Source: Suillus spraguei
Lineage: Eukaryota; Basidiomycota; Agaricomycetes; Boletales; Suillaceae
Direction of reading: 5' to 3'
DNA length: 64,000 nucleotides
Assembly: GCA_016800925.1 (NCBI GenBank)
Contig: JABCPU010000156.1
Location: 84,885 to 148,884 of the forward strand
The position numbers were made by a program, and so were the translations under genes. Positions 1 to 9,379 of the stretch are shown here, piece by piece. The notes beneath the pieces were generated by a model. It was given only the letters and a program-made list of their open reading frames with translations. It was not told where the DNA came from and did no database searches. How positions within the stretch are numbered: the stretch's first letter is position 1; each line of letters opens with the position of its first letter.

Positions 1-318
1 CGCGGTCATTCTGGTATCCACTGGTTGGAATGCTTCGTTGAAGCTCTTCATAAAATCCACCATCGTCCCATAACCAACTTTTTGTCCCGAAGTGTCGGTA
101 GATTGGGCGTGTTCAAGGAATTGTTCCTTCCAAGACTTGGCATTCTTCTCGGTCATGAAGGATGTTATGTAGATGATCTTCTGCTTGTCGGTAGTATAAA
201 GCTTTTCATTGATGTCAAAGTGCAGATTGCACGACTGGATAAACTCGCGAGAGTTATCACGATCTCCATCAAAACCAATCGGTTGACCGATCTTGTATTC
301 GAATTCTTTGGTCGACAT
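1..318 (-). CDS. Gag polyprotein N-terminus (element A), partial
   Basis: The frame opens at an ATG at 318 (protein starts MSTKEFEYKIGQPIGF) and stays open for 106 codons to the window edge. It matches the N-terminus of the gag of element B almost residue for residue, with a few substitutions (MSTKE for MTTKD, FNEAFQ for FKEAFE). Gag is the structural protein of the retrotransposon particle. The nucleocapsid zinc knuckle would lie beyond the window. No stop or frameshift is seen in the visible part. Confidence 0.75.
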   Translation of the reverse strand, partial: MSTKEFEYKIGQPIGFDGDRDNSREFIQSCNLHFDINEKLYTTDKQKIIYITSFMTEKNAKSWKEQFLEHAQSTDTSGQKVGYGTMVDFMKSFNEAFQPVDTRMTA

Positions 319-517
319 GGTTGATGATTCTTCTGGTGAGTTATACTTTCTCGGTGCCTACACGCGCTGTCTTGCTGTCCGTCAGGGCTTTCTTCTGTCA
401 GAGGGCTTCTCTTGACAATCTGCTCAGCGTACGCGTACGCTAGTCTACTGGATCGAAGCGATCAGGGTTCAGGGTCGAAGACTGGATAGTCGACGATCAA
501 AGTGGACTTTAATCTTT

Positions 518-987
518 TGTTACGAACTGGGGTGGCGTCACCAGCGACAGTGAAAAGACACAGGCGGTCTGCTGGGAGATCTTACAATGTTCAAAAGAGA
601 ACAAGGTGAAAGTACAAGGAACGTGTTCCGAGTACGATCAAGGGTTCAGCCTCTAAGACAAGTCTAAGAGGTATCCGCGAGAATAGAGACTAAGACTAAG
701 GAGTGCTTAGACTTAGAGACGATTCAAGACGACTTAGGTTGGTGACCTAAGCGAAGGAGATTCCAGGTAAAACCCAGTAAGATTAAAGTAGAGAATCTAC
801 TACAAGTACACTGTGCTTAAATAGGCCAATATGTGCGCACAGACCAAGAGGGTGTGGGAACGTAAGTGCGTATCCAAAGAAGGAAGGCAGCTATAGTACA
901 GATGCGTTGAGCATATGAGTCAGAGTCACGTCATGTAATATATACGGTAAAGTAAGAAAATGAATAGGGGCACGTACGATTGTAACA
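518..987 (-). repeat. 5' LTR of element A
   Basis: A 470-bp LTR with TGTTAC...GTAACA ends, read on the minus strand. It aligns over its whole length with the LTR at 1106-1580. The inferred transcript start segment lies at 789-779 and is complementary to the primer-binding site at 506-516, as in element B. Confidence 0.8.
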
Positions 988-1105
988 ATGTTCCTGTCGA
1001 AAACCAGCTGAAGAGTACAATAAACCTGCAAAGAGTGTTTATGTCAAAAAACAGTTGAAACTGAAGCAGACTTACTGCAATAATAGCGAGGGCAAAGGCA
1101 GCATG
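988..1105. other. 118-bp spacer between head-to-head LTRs
   Basis: Sequence between the two inverted LTRs. It has no open frame of note. It holds two loosely related stretches (GTCGAAAACCAGCTGAAG and GTCAAAAAACAGTTGAAACT). It could be the original genomic target or the remains of an older element. I see no 5-bp target duplication that can be tested, because neither element has a visible far end. Confidence 0.5.
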
Positions 1106-1580
1106 TGTTACAATTGTACATGCCCCTATTCATTTTCTACTTCATTTACCTTGTATATTACGTAACATGACTCTGACTCATATGCTCAACGCATCTGTAC
1201 TATAGTTGCCTTCCTTCTTCGGATACGCACTTACATTCTCACGTCTCTCTTGGTCCGTGCGCACATATTGGCCTATTTAAGCACGATGTACTTGTAGTAG
1301 ATTCTTCACTTTAATCTTACTGGGTTTTACCTGGAATCTCCTTCGCTTAGGCCTCCAACCTAAGTCGTCTTGAATCGTCTCTAAGTCTAAGCACTCCTTA
1401 GCCTTAGTCTCTATTCTTGCGGATACCTCTTAGACTTGTCTTTGAGGCTGAACCCTTGATCGTACTTGGAACGCGTTCCTTGTACTTTCACCTTGTCCTC
1501 TTTTGGACATTGTAAGAACTTCCCAGCAGACCGTCTGTGTCTTTTCACTGTCACTGGTGACGCCACCCCAGTTCGTAACA
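1106..1580 (+). repeat. 5' LTR of element B
   Basis: A 475-bp LTR beginning TGTTACAATTG and ending GTTCGTAACA, so it has the usual TG...CA inverted ends. A TATTTAA box at 1274-1280 stands about 30 bp before the inferred transcript start at 1308. It matches the inverted LTR at 518-987. Confidence 0.85.
1274..1318 (+). promoter_or_regulatory. LTR promoter and self-primer segment
   Basis: TATTTAA at 1274-1280 is followed about 30 bp later by ACTTTAATCTT (1308-1318). The latter is exactly complementary to the sequence just after the LTR (1582-1592). In Tf1-type elements the first 11 nt of the RNA fold back onto the primer-binding site and prime reverse transcription. The TATA spacing independently predicts the same start point. 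Confidence 0.65.
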
Positions 1581-1581
1581 A

Positions 1582-1592
1582 AAGATTAAAGT
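1582..1592 (+). other. Self-priming primer-binding site
   Basis: AAGATTAAAGT begins one base after the LTR end. It is the perfect 11-nt reverse complement of 1308-1318 within the LTR. The next base no longer pairs, so the match is exactly 11 nt. It lacks the usual TGG start of a tRNA-primed site. Confidence 0.7.
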
Positions 1593-1780
1593 CCATTTTG
1601 ATCGTCGACTATCCAGTCTTCGACCCTGAACCCTGATTGCTTAGATCAGCAGACTAGCGTACGTGTACGCTGAGCAGATTGTCAAAGAGAAGCCCTCTGA
1701 CAGAAGACAAGCCCTGACGGACAGCAAGACAGCGCGTGTAGGCACCGAGAAAGTATAACTCACCAGACGAATCATCAAAC

Positions 1781-2614
1781 ATGACGACCAAAGACTTCGA
1801 ATACAAGATCGGTCAACCAATCGGTTTTGATGGAGATCGTGATAACTCTCGCGAGTTTATCCAGTCATGCAACTTGCACTTTGACATCAATGAAAAGCTT
1901 TACACCACCGATAAACAGAAGATCATCTACATAACATCCTTTATGACCGAAAAGAACGCCAAATCTTGGAAGGAACAGTTCCTTGAACATGCCCAATCAA
2001 CCGACACTTCTGGACAAAAAGTTGGTTATGGAACGATGGTGGATTTTATGAAGAGCTTCAAAGAAGCATTCGAACCAGTGGATACCAAAGGAACTGCGCT
2101 TACGAAACTCAGAGATCTCAGACAAGGAAGTGGAGATCTCCACACCTATGTCGCTGACTTTGAGGCACTTGCAGCCAAGGCTCAGATCACCGACAATGCA
2201 ATGAAGATCCAGTTCTTCCAAGATGGCCTTAATTGGGGTATCCTTACAAAGCTTTTCGCAACGGGAGATGTCTCAGAAATATTCCGAGAAGTTGTGCTGC
2301 AATGCGTTGCTATTGACAATGCCCATCATCGGCTTCAAGCCATGAGGACACGTCATGCTCCACAACAAAAGAAGAAGAACTATGGGAATGCATGGTATAT
2401 TCTGAACCATGATTCCAACACAATGGTCGTAGATCGAATCTCTGATATGGAGAGATCCGAATGCATGAAGAAAGGACAATGCTTCGGATGCAAGAAGACA
2501 GGACACCGCATTCATAATTGTCCTGACAGAAAGAAGAAGACCCTGCTCCGACAAACTGAAGTCAAAGAAGAAGAAGACGAAGAAACTGTAAGGCGGATTG
2601 TGCAGGATTTTTGA
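1781..2614 (+). CDS. Gag polyprotein (element B)
   Basis: An intact 277-aa frame starting at ATG 1781. The central part (about residues 40-190) has the helical retrotransposon-gag character (FMTEKNAKSWKEQF, ALTKLRDLRQGSGDLHTYV). A CX2CX4HX4C zinc knuckle (CFGCKKTGHRIHNC) lies near residues 234-247, followed by a Lys/Glu-rich tail. It makes the virus-like particle and binds the element RNA. The protease follows in another frame; how it would be expressed (frameshifting or a lost fused frame) cannot be told from this damaged copy. It is the only fully open coding part of the element. Confidence 0.88.
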   Translation: MTTKDFEYKIGQPIGFDGDRDNSREFIQSCNLHFDINEKLYTTDKQKIIYITSFMTEKNAKSWKEQFLEHAQSTDTSGQKVGYGTMVDFMKSFKEAFEPVDTKGTALTKLRDLRQGSGDLHTYVADFEALAAKAQITDNAMKIQFFQDGLNWGILTKLFATGDVSEIFREVVLQCVAIDNAHHRLQAMRTRHAPQQKKKNYGNAWYILNHDSNTMVVDRISDMERSECMKKGQCFGCKKTGHRIHNCPDRKKKTLLRQTEVKEEEDEETVRRIVQDF

Positions 2615-5600
2615 CCTGGAGAAACAAAGACTCGACGTATGTTTCTCCTAATATATTACTAAGACTTGTACGCGCTGTAGGTGAAAGAAAAGAACTTCGT
2701 GTCCCTATCACCCTCCACTCGCGTACTTGCTTAAAATCCGTCGACACCACCGCAGTTATCGATTCAGGAGCAGCAGGAACATTCATCTCTGAGGAGTTTG
2801 TAAAACTCCATCAAATCACACGACGAAAACTCAAAACACCATTTCGAGTTAGGTGGTCAAAATTGATGAACGAACCATGTATGGGAAATTCAACATCACC
2901 AAATTAGGAAGAAGAGATCAAATCCTTCTTGGAATCCCATGGTTACGAGCAATGAACCCAATTATAGATTGGGCTGCTGAAACACTTATCCTTTCGCGGA
3001 CGGAGAAATCAGATGAAATCGAAATTGATTTGGACATGGATCGAAAGAAGAACGGGTTGCCTCAACTCTTCAATTATCACACCAAATGGCAATATTCCCG
3101 TCTTCTGAAACCTTTCATCGCTTCTCCTATCGATACCCTTGAAGACCTAGAACCAGAAGTACGAATACCACGTACTACAGACCCCACTCCACGTGTCCAA
3201 CTGCCAAGACCAGTATCACCGATTCCCCGCACAGAAAAGTGCAAGAATGAATCCGAACCCAAGCATCGGGTTGGACAAGAACCTATTGAGCAATGGCCAA
3301 TAGAAGAACAGAAATATGGAAAGAGAAAAGCAGAAGAAGAAATCCCAGGGCGAAGCACCAACGTACCGAAACTATCCAAGTTCTTTGTTCCCCCGAAAAC
3401 TCTTTCGGCTTCAATTGAAGAAATCCCCGATAAAGAAGAACCCGTGCCCTCGTTGATTCCAACAGAGGATGATGACCAATTCAACACAACACAAGATGTC
3501 TGGCATGCACCAGAAGTGCGAGAAATTTCCTCTTACGAGCTTGGAGAAGGAGAGTTCCTTGTGGAGTACGATACCGACGGAGTTAGCATGAGAATCATCG
3601 AAGAAGTTTCCATGGATACACCTCTTACACGAGATGGAACTTCCAAACTCGAGCAACTTTCCAACTACTCCGCAATTCCTCTTCCCCCTCCTAAATACAG
3701 TAACAAGGCTCAGGAATTCGCCACGGATGAGAAGGAAAAGAAAAAGAAATCTTTCGAAGAATTGGTCCCAGACTACTTGCATGATTTTGCGGATGTCTTT
3801 GCTAAAGATGGACTGAACAAATTGCCCCCGAACGCCCTGGTATCGATCATCGGATTGACACCAAACCCGGTTTTATCCCTCGCACGTCAAAGGTTTACCC
3901 ATTATTGGAAAAGGAACGCGCTGCCGTCAAAACGTTTATCGATGAAAATGTTGCGAAAGGTTTCATCTCGGAGTCGAAGTCACCCCAAGCCAGTGGTTTC
4001 TTCTTTGTGGGAAAGAAGAGTGGAGAATTGCGTCCCTGTCAAGATTATCGCTACATCAATGATTGGACAGTCGAGAACGCTTATCCGCTCCCACTCCCCA
4101 TTTCCCTTGTCGCACGCCTTCATAACGCATGGTTCTTTACAAAAATGGATATTCGGTCCGGCTATATTCGCATCCATCCTGATGATAGGTGGAAAGCTGC
4201 TTTTACTACGGAATTCGGCCTCTTTGAACCGAACATCATGTTCTTTGGCCTCTGCAATTCCCCAGCAACCTTCCAAGCATTCATGAATCGCACCTTTCAA
4301 CAAGAAATTAATGAAGGATGGATGGTTATCTATATGGATGATATCCTGATTTTCTCTACAACTATGGCAGAACACCGTGAATGGACCAGACGAGTTTTGA
4401 TGAAGATACGGAAGGAACACCTGTTCTTGAAACCGGAGAAATGCACCTTCGATGCAGAAGAAGTGGAATACCTCGGAATGATAATTCGCCCCAGACAAGT
4501 TGCTATGGATACCGCCAAGACCAAGGGAATCTCCGAATGGCCAGTCCCGAAATCTGTAAAAGATGTTCGGTCATTCCTCGGCTTTTGCAACTTCTACCGC
4601 ACGTTCATTTCCCACTACTCTGATATCGCCAGACCTCTTATCGATTTGACAAAGAAAGATAAGATTTTCGATTGGTCAACGGAATGCATGGATATCTTCG
4701 AAGAATTGAAACGACACTTTACATCACAACTGGTACTCCGTAATCCTGATCCCTCCCGACAATTCACTATTGCTACTGACGCTTCGCTCGTAGCAACTGG
4801 CGGAGTTCTCTTACAGACTGACGAAAACGGTGTTTATCACCCATGTGCATATCTGTCACAGTCCTTGAACCCTGCAGAACGCAATTACCAGATCTTTGAT
4901 CGGGAACTCCTTGCCGTAATCCGGGCATTGAACGAATGGCATCATTATCTCGAAGGAAACCCACACCCCGTCCTGGTATTCACCGACCACAAGAACCTTC
5001 TGTACTTTAGAAGTGCACAGAAGCTTACCCGTCGCCAAGCACATTGGCAGTTGATCTTGTCTATCTACAACATTGAACTGCATCATGTTGCAGGTACTAA
5101 GTTGGCAGTACCTGATGCACTATCTCGCCGACCAGACTACAACTCCGGCAAAGATGATAACGAAGACCAGATACTCCTCCCTGATGCTCTTTTCGTTCGT
5201 CTTATTGATACCAACTTGAAGGATGTTTTATCATCCTCTGACCCTCTCGACGATCCTGTTTTCAAGACAGCGTCCGATGCCCTTGATGGCGTGTGCCTTC
5301 CTCCTATGAAGTCAGCACTCTCTGATTGGAAGATTGAGGAGAATGTCCTCTATTTTAAGAACCGCGCCTATATTCCACCAGCGCATCGTCCTGATATCTT
5401 AAAAAGGTATCATGATCATCCTACCGTGGGACACCCCGGTAGATTTAAAACTGAAGAACTCGTGAAACGGGAAGCCTGGTGGCCCGCAATGGGCTCTTAT
5501 ATTCGGAAATACGTCGAGGGTTGCGCCTTTGTCAGCAAATGAAAGTTGATATGCACCCCGTTCAACCCCCACTCATGCCTATTCCCTCCTCGGCGGTTCG

Positions 5601-6612
5601 CCCATTTTCTCAGGTCTCTGTCGATCTTATCACTGACCTCCCTGTCTCCGGAGGCTTTGACAGTATCATGGTCGTGGTAGAAACCATCACTTCCGAAGGG
5701 GTTGCTAAGCTATTTTTGAAACATGTCTACCGACGATTCGGACTCCATGACAAAGTTATCTCAGATCGAGGTCCGCAGTTCCTATCACGCTTCTCTAAGG
5801 AGCTTGCCCGACTTCTCGACTACGTCATTGCCCCATCTACAGCTTACCACCCTCAGACTGATGGTCAAACGGAAAGGCTTAATCAGGAACTTGAAACATA
5901 CCTTCACATCTATTGCCGTAACAACCCTGAAGATTGGGTAGAACACCTACCAATCGCTGAATTCGTCCATAACCACCGAAAACATGATGCAAGGAATGCA
6001 TCACCCTTCTATTTGATGATGGGATATGAACCACACGCTATTCCCCACCTTATCCCTGATTCATCCATACCCGCAGCAGAAGATCGAGTACGATCCCTGC
6101 AGAAGATAAGAGAAGAAGCAATCGCGTGCCATAACATTGCAATGCAAACGATGGCTGAACGATCCCGAGGAGATAAGTACATTCCATGGAAGATCGGAGA
6201 CAAGGTTTGGCTATCCGCTGCAAACCTTAGACTCAAACTCCCATCAAAGAAACTAGCACCGAAATGATACGGACCTTTCCCGATCATCGATGTCTTATCA
6301 CCCATCACGTTCACACTGAAACTCCCTCCGCAATGGAAGATCCACCCCACATTCCACGCTTCTGTCTTATCATCCTATAGTGAAACAGATGTACACGGTC
6401 CGAACTTCCCCAAACCGCCACCTGACATCATTGAAGAAGAAGAAGAATATGAAATAGAAGCAATTCTTTCTCACAAAGGAACCGGCAATCGCCGACGCTA
6501 TCTCATTTCCTGGAAAGGATACTCATCGGGAGATAATGAATGGCTCCCAGAAAAGAACCTGAAGAACTCCGCTCGAATCCTGAATGCTTATAAGAAGCAA
6601 CACGCCCTCTGA
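2611..6612 (+). pseudogene. Pol: protease, RT, RNase H, integrase, chromodomain (broken)
   Basis: Domains in order: aspartic protease with DSGA at 2761; a long acidic linker; reverse transcriptase with YMDD at 4331-4342; RNase H (TDAS, DREL, TDHKNL) to about 5130; integrase with HHCC finger, the DDE aspartates and the QTDGQTERLNQELE segment at about 5850-5890; chromodomain at the end. Breaks: a frame change between protease segments near 2850; a +1 shift in the C5 run at 3823-3827 (good homology resumes near 3838); a 1-nt loss near 5527 at the finger cysteines; an in-frame loss of about 15 residues near 5680; and a TGA at 6265, where relatives have Arg in the KLAPKR motif. The copy cannot encode a working polyprotein as written. 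Confidence 0.88.
6445..6609 (+). other. C-terminal chromodomain of pol
   Basis: The translation runs YEIEAILSHKGTGNRRRYLI, then SWKGYSSGDNEWLPEKNL, then an Ala-Tyr-Lys-Lys helix ending at TGA 6610. This is the chromodomain pattern (aromatic cage residues Y, W, W and a closing helix) found at the integrase end of chromoviruses, where it directs insertion by reading histone marks. It lies downstream of the TGA at 6265, in the same frame. Confidence 0.85.
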
Positions 6613-6663
6613 TTATCTTTCAGTCAATCAACTCGCACTAGCATTTGATCAACTATCGTCGAA

Positions 6664-7731
6664 ATGTCTTTCCCCACTGCCTACATCACCCCCATCATCG
6701 TTGCCAACAATGACTCCGACTCTGAAGCTGAAAACTACGGAACTCTCACCGCTGAAATTGACAACACCTCCTACATTGAAGCCGCTATTCTCTGTGAAGG
6801 ACATGCTCTCGAAATCGAAAGAATCCTCACTGAAAGAGGTGCTTTCCCCGCCCTACTCCTTGTCAACATCATCCGCACCGCAGCTCTTATCGAAGCCACT
6901 GCCAAAGACACAACAGAAATTACACTCTGTCACCGCTTCCTTCATCTTCAAAAACGCATTCGTGCTTACGCTATGTTGTTGCTTCCCAGTTCTTTTAAGA
7001 ATGATGTGGAAGAAGCTATTCACATTATCGCCGAACGTCGAGCAGGCGTTGCTCGACCTCCCTCTCCACAGGAAGATACGCCACTTCCTATTCCAGCACC
7101 CATTTCTTCACGCATTTATTCTAGTCTTGACGCCTTTACTGGCCTATACACTGCTGTCCAAGAGATCGGACAACTCACCGATACAGTCGTCAAAACCATT
7201 CAGCAATCAGTTGCTGAAACCAGAGCAGCCAGAAACTTAGTGGAAGAAGCTATTACTGACTTACAACAAACGCAAACCGACCTCGCTTCTCCCTGAACAC
7301 CATCCCCTATTATAACCTCCTATGAGCACCCCGCATGGTTGTACGAACCTTGTACAGAAGAGCAGTGCAAGGCCGCAAAATTATTAGGAGTCCCTGTCAC
7401 CGAGCTGATAATGCTTGGTCCACGACTTCGTGATCTACATATTCACCCTCCTATGTCCATCCCATCGTCGTTCGGTCCGATGGATCCCGTCCCGCCAGTC
7501 TTAGTAAAAGACTTCGGTATCACTACCCCGTCCTCTTCCAACGAACTTCTTGAAATTGCTGAACGAGGAGCCACTCCTGACCTCCCTGCATCCGCATACA
7601 CTCTCACTCCTGCTCAGCAGACGCAGCTCAGGCGTGAAAATACCTTTGCCTTGAAATGGATGAGGAGGAATAAGGGGAAGAAACGCGCCAGATCTACCAG
7701 TCCCACACCCACCATTTCTCCACTTGCATGA
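6664..7731 (+). pseudogene. Third ORF downstream of pol, function unknown
   Basis: A frame starting at ATG 6664 runs 210 codons to a TGA at 7294, then stays open in the same frame to TGA 7729, so it reads as one protein of about 355 aa with one internal stop. It is 51 bp after pol. The first part is helical and acidic (ALEIERILTERG, VVKTIQQSVAETRAARNLVE look like coiled coil). The middle is proline-rich. The C-terminus has a basic cluster (RRNKGKKRARS) that could be a nuclear localisation signal. No signal peptide or membrane segment is seen, so it is not an envelope protein. I do not recognise the family. It may be an accessory retrotransposon protein or captured host sequence. Confidence 0.6.
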
Positions 7732-7734
7732 CCT

Positions 7735-9144
7735 CCCTTAATTCTTCATCACTAGGACCCCATGGCTTGACCTCTCCACCAGCCCAGTGTGCAACAGTGG
7801 GTATGAAAACACAATGCCAGGTATTACCATCCTGACATCCTACAGGAAGATCACCATTCTTGTACTGATGATTAGTGCCACTGCCATCATGATGAGATGC
7901 CTTTGGTACATGACACCGTCTTGGCTCATTTTGAAGTGGGGACTTGGTTATTGATGCTTATACTGGTCTATGTTCCACAGGCATGAGGTCAGACAGGTAT
8001 CACACAATAGTAAGTACTGGCTTATCAAAGTTGTCAGGCATTTAGTGTCTTTTGCTACTGGGGGGGCAGACAACATCACTGAGTCCTCGCCATTCTCACC
8101 AAAGTCAATGTCCATTGACAAATCACTAGTAAGCATTGGCATAAGTCTTGCATGCTCGAGTGAATTGTCCCCATCCAAAAAAATCATGGTAGGCTCTTCA
8201 AGACCACCTTGACCTCCAGTTATTTGAGTGAGAGGTGGGCCAGGATTTGTGCTGGTGCTGGTCACCTTCAAGATTACTGAAACGGTAGTTGAGCCAGTGA
8301 TAGAGGAAACACATGAATGTGATGATGTGGTCCAAAGGCTTTGAGGATGGAGTAATTTATTTTTTGAAAGTTTCTCAGCCCAGTCTCTGGTTTTTCCAAG
8401 TTCTGCAAAATCTTGCTTCATTGCACAGACATCTGCACTGAATTGATCAAGAAGATCAAGGTGAAAAAGTGTTGCTGCAGTGAGTCATAACATGGTATAT
8501 GGGAATGAACTTACACTCCTTTCTTGCCTTTTGGGTCACCATGTGCTGCAATTGTTTGACCATCTGTAATGTTCTGATTCTTCTGATAAGGGTTCTGATT
8601 GATGCCTGTATTATTAACACTTCATGCAACCTGGACTGTGTCATGATATACTGTCTTTTGCACATGTTTCTTCCTTAGTTGTGGCACCTCTGTATTGTCC
8701 TCCTCACTATTCACAACAATGGTTAGTCTGAGTCTGCTCCTGAATATGATCTTCTTACCTCAACTGAAAGTCCTTGTCCTCATCTTCATTGGCATCTACC
8801 ATTTCAACATCCTCTTCCTCAATGGTATCTTCTGCCAGTGCATCTTCTGCAATGTCACTATTGTCCTTGACAGTTGACTTTTTCTTTGTGACAGGACGTG
8901 TCCAAGGCCAAGGCTTTGGTGCCTCCATAAGGACCTTCAAGTCCCTTAATGCCATCTTATCTTTGATAGAGGCAATTTGCTCGGTGGTGCACTGATCAGC
9001 AGCTTCTTTCTCCTGTCATTCTTGCTCAATTCGATAATTGTCTTCCTTGACTTGACAAGCAGTACATCTTTTTTGTTTATTTTGGAGAATAATCTCACTG
9101 GGATGCTGGTTCACATTCTTAGGACAAGTATTGGGGCATGCCAT
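7735..9144 (-). pseudogene. Transposon-associated hypothetical protein gene, truncated
   Basis: Minus-strand relic starting at ATG 9144 (protein starts MACPNTCPKNVNQHPSEI). Exon 1 runs to about 8759 with one in-frame TGA at 9018-9016 and ends at a GT donor. It includes a basic stretch and an acidic stretch (EDALAEDTIEEEDVEMVDA). Further exons at about 8700-8540, 8420-7950 and 7930-7740 read as Ser/Thr-rich, then DLPVGCQDGNTWHCVFIPT. From memory, this N-terminal Cys-Pro pattern and the GCQDGN..FIPT motif recur in Agaricomycete proteins found next to Plavaka-type transposases. The function is unknown. The 3' end is cut at the retrotransposon junction near 7735. Confidence 0.5.
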
Positions 9145-9379
9145 TGTTTGAAAGGTTGGGTTTACAGATAGGAAAATTTTGTAAGGTAGAGGAATGGGTA
9201 TGGGTGGTCAAACCCTGAGTTACGTTTTGCCCTCTTTTACTTCACTCTAGGATGTTTGCTAATACTAAATAATTTTTAGTTCATTTACCATACACTCCAC
9301 TCCATTCAATATGTTGGATGAAATCCCTCAAGCGCAACTTAAATGACAAACCTTTAGTGCCCGGTGCATTCAATGTTCC

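Larger units (their letters stand above)
1..987 (-). mobile_element. Ty3/Gypsy chromovirus A, 5' end only
   Basis: This is the left-hand of two related LTR retrotransposons. It is read on the minus strand and runs off the left edge of the window. Visible parts, in element order, are the 5' LTR (987 to 518), a primer-binding site (516 to 506), an untranslated leader, and the start of gag (318 to 1). The arrangement mirrors element B on the other strand, and the gag proteins are nearly identical over the shared part. The LTRs differ by scattered substitutions and small indels, so they are not recent copies of each other. The 3' part cannot be judged. Confidence 0.85.
1106..7735 (+). mobile_element. 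Ty3/Gypsy chromovirus B, truncated at the 3' end
   Basis: Order of parts: 5' LTR (1106-1580), self-priming site (1582-1592), leader, gag (1781-2614), protease-RT-RNase H-integrase-chromodomain pol (about 2650-6612), and an extra ORF (6664-7731). The chromodomain and the self-priming site place it with the Tf1/sushi type of chromoviruses. No 3' LTR or polypurine tract follows. At about 7735 the sequence passes directly into the 3' end of a minus-strand transposon-associated gene. The coding region carries at least two frameshifts, an in-frame deletion and two stop codons, so it is not autonomous as written. Gag is intact. Confidence 0.9.

Noticed and set aside
25..324. Plus-strand open frame of 99 codons
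   Set aside because: It is the antisense of the element A gag start on the minus strand.
1997..4590. Many minus-strand frames under gag and pol
   Set aside because: Shadows of the retrotransposon coding strand.
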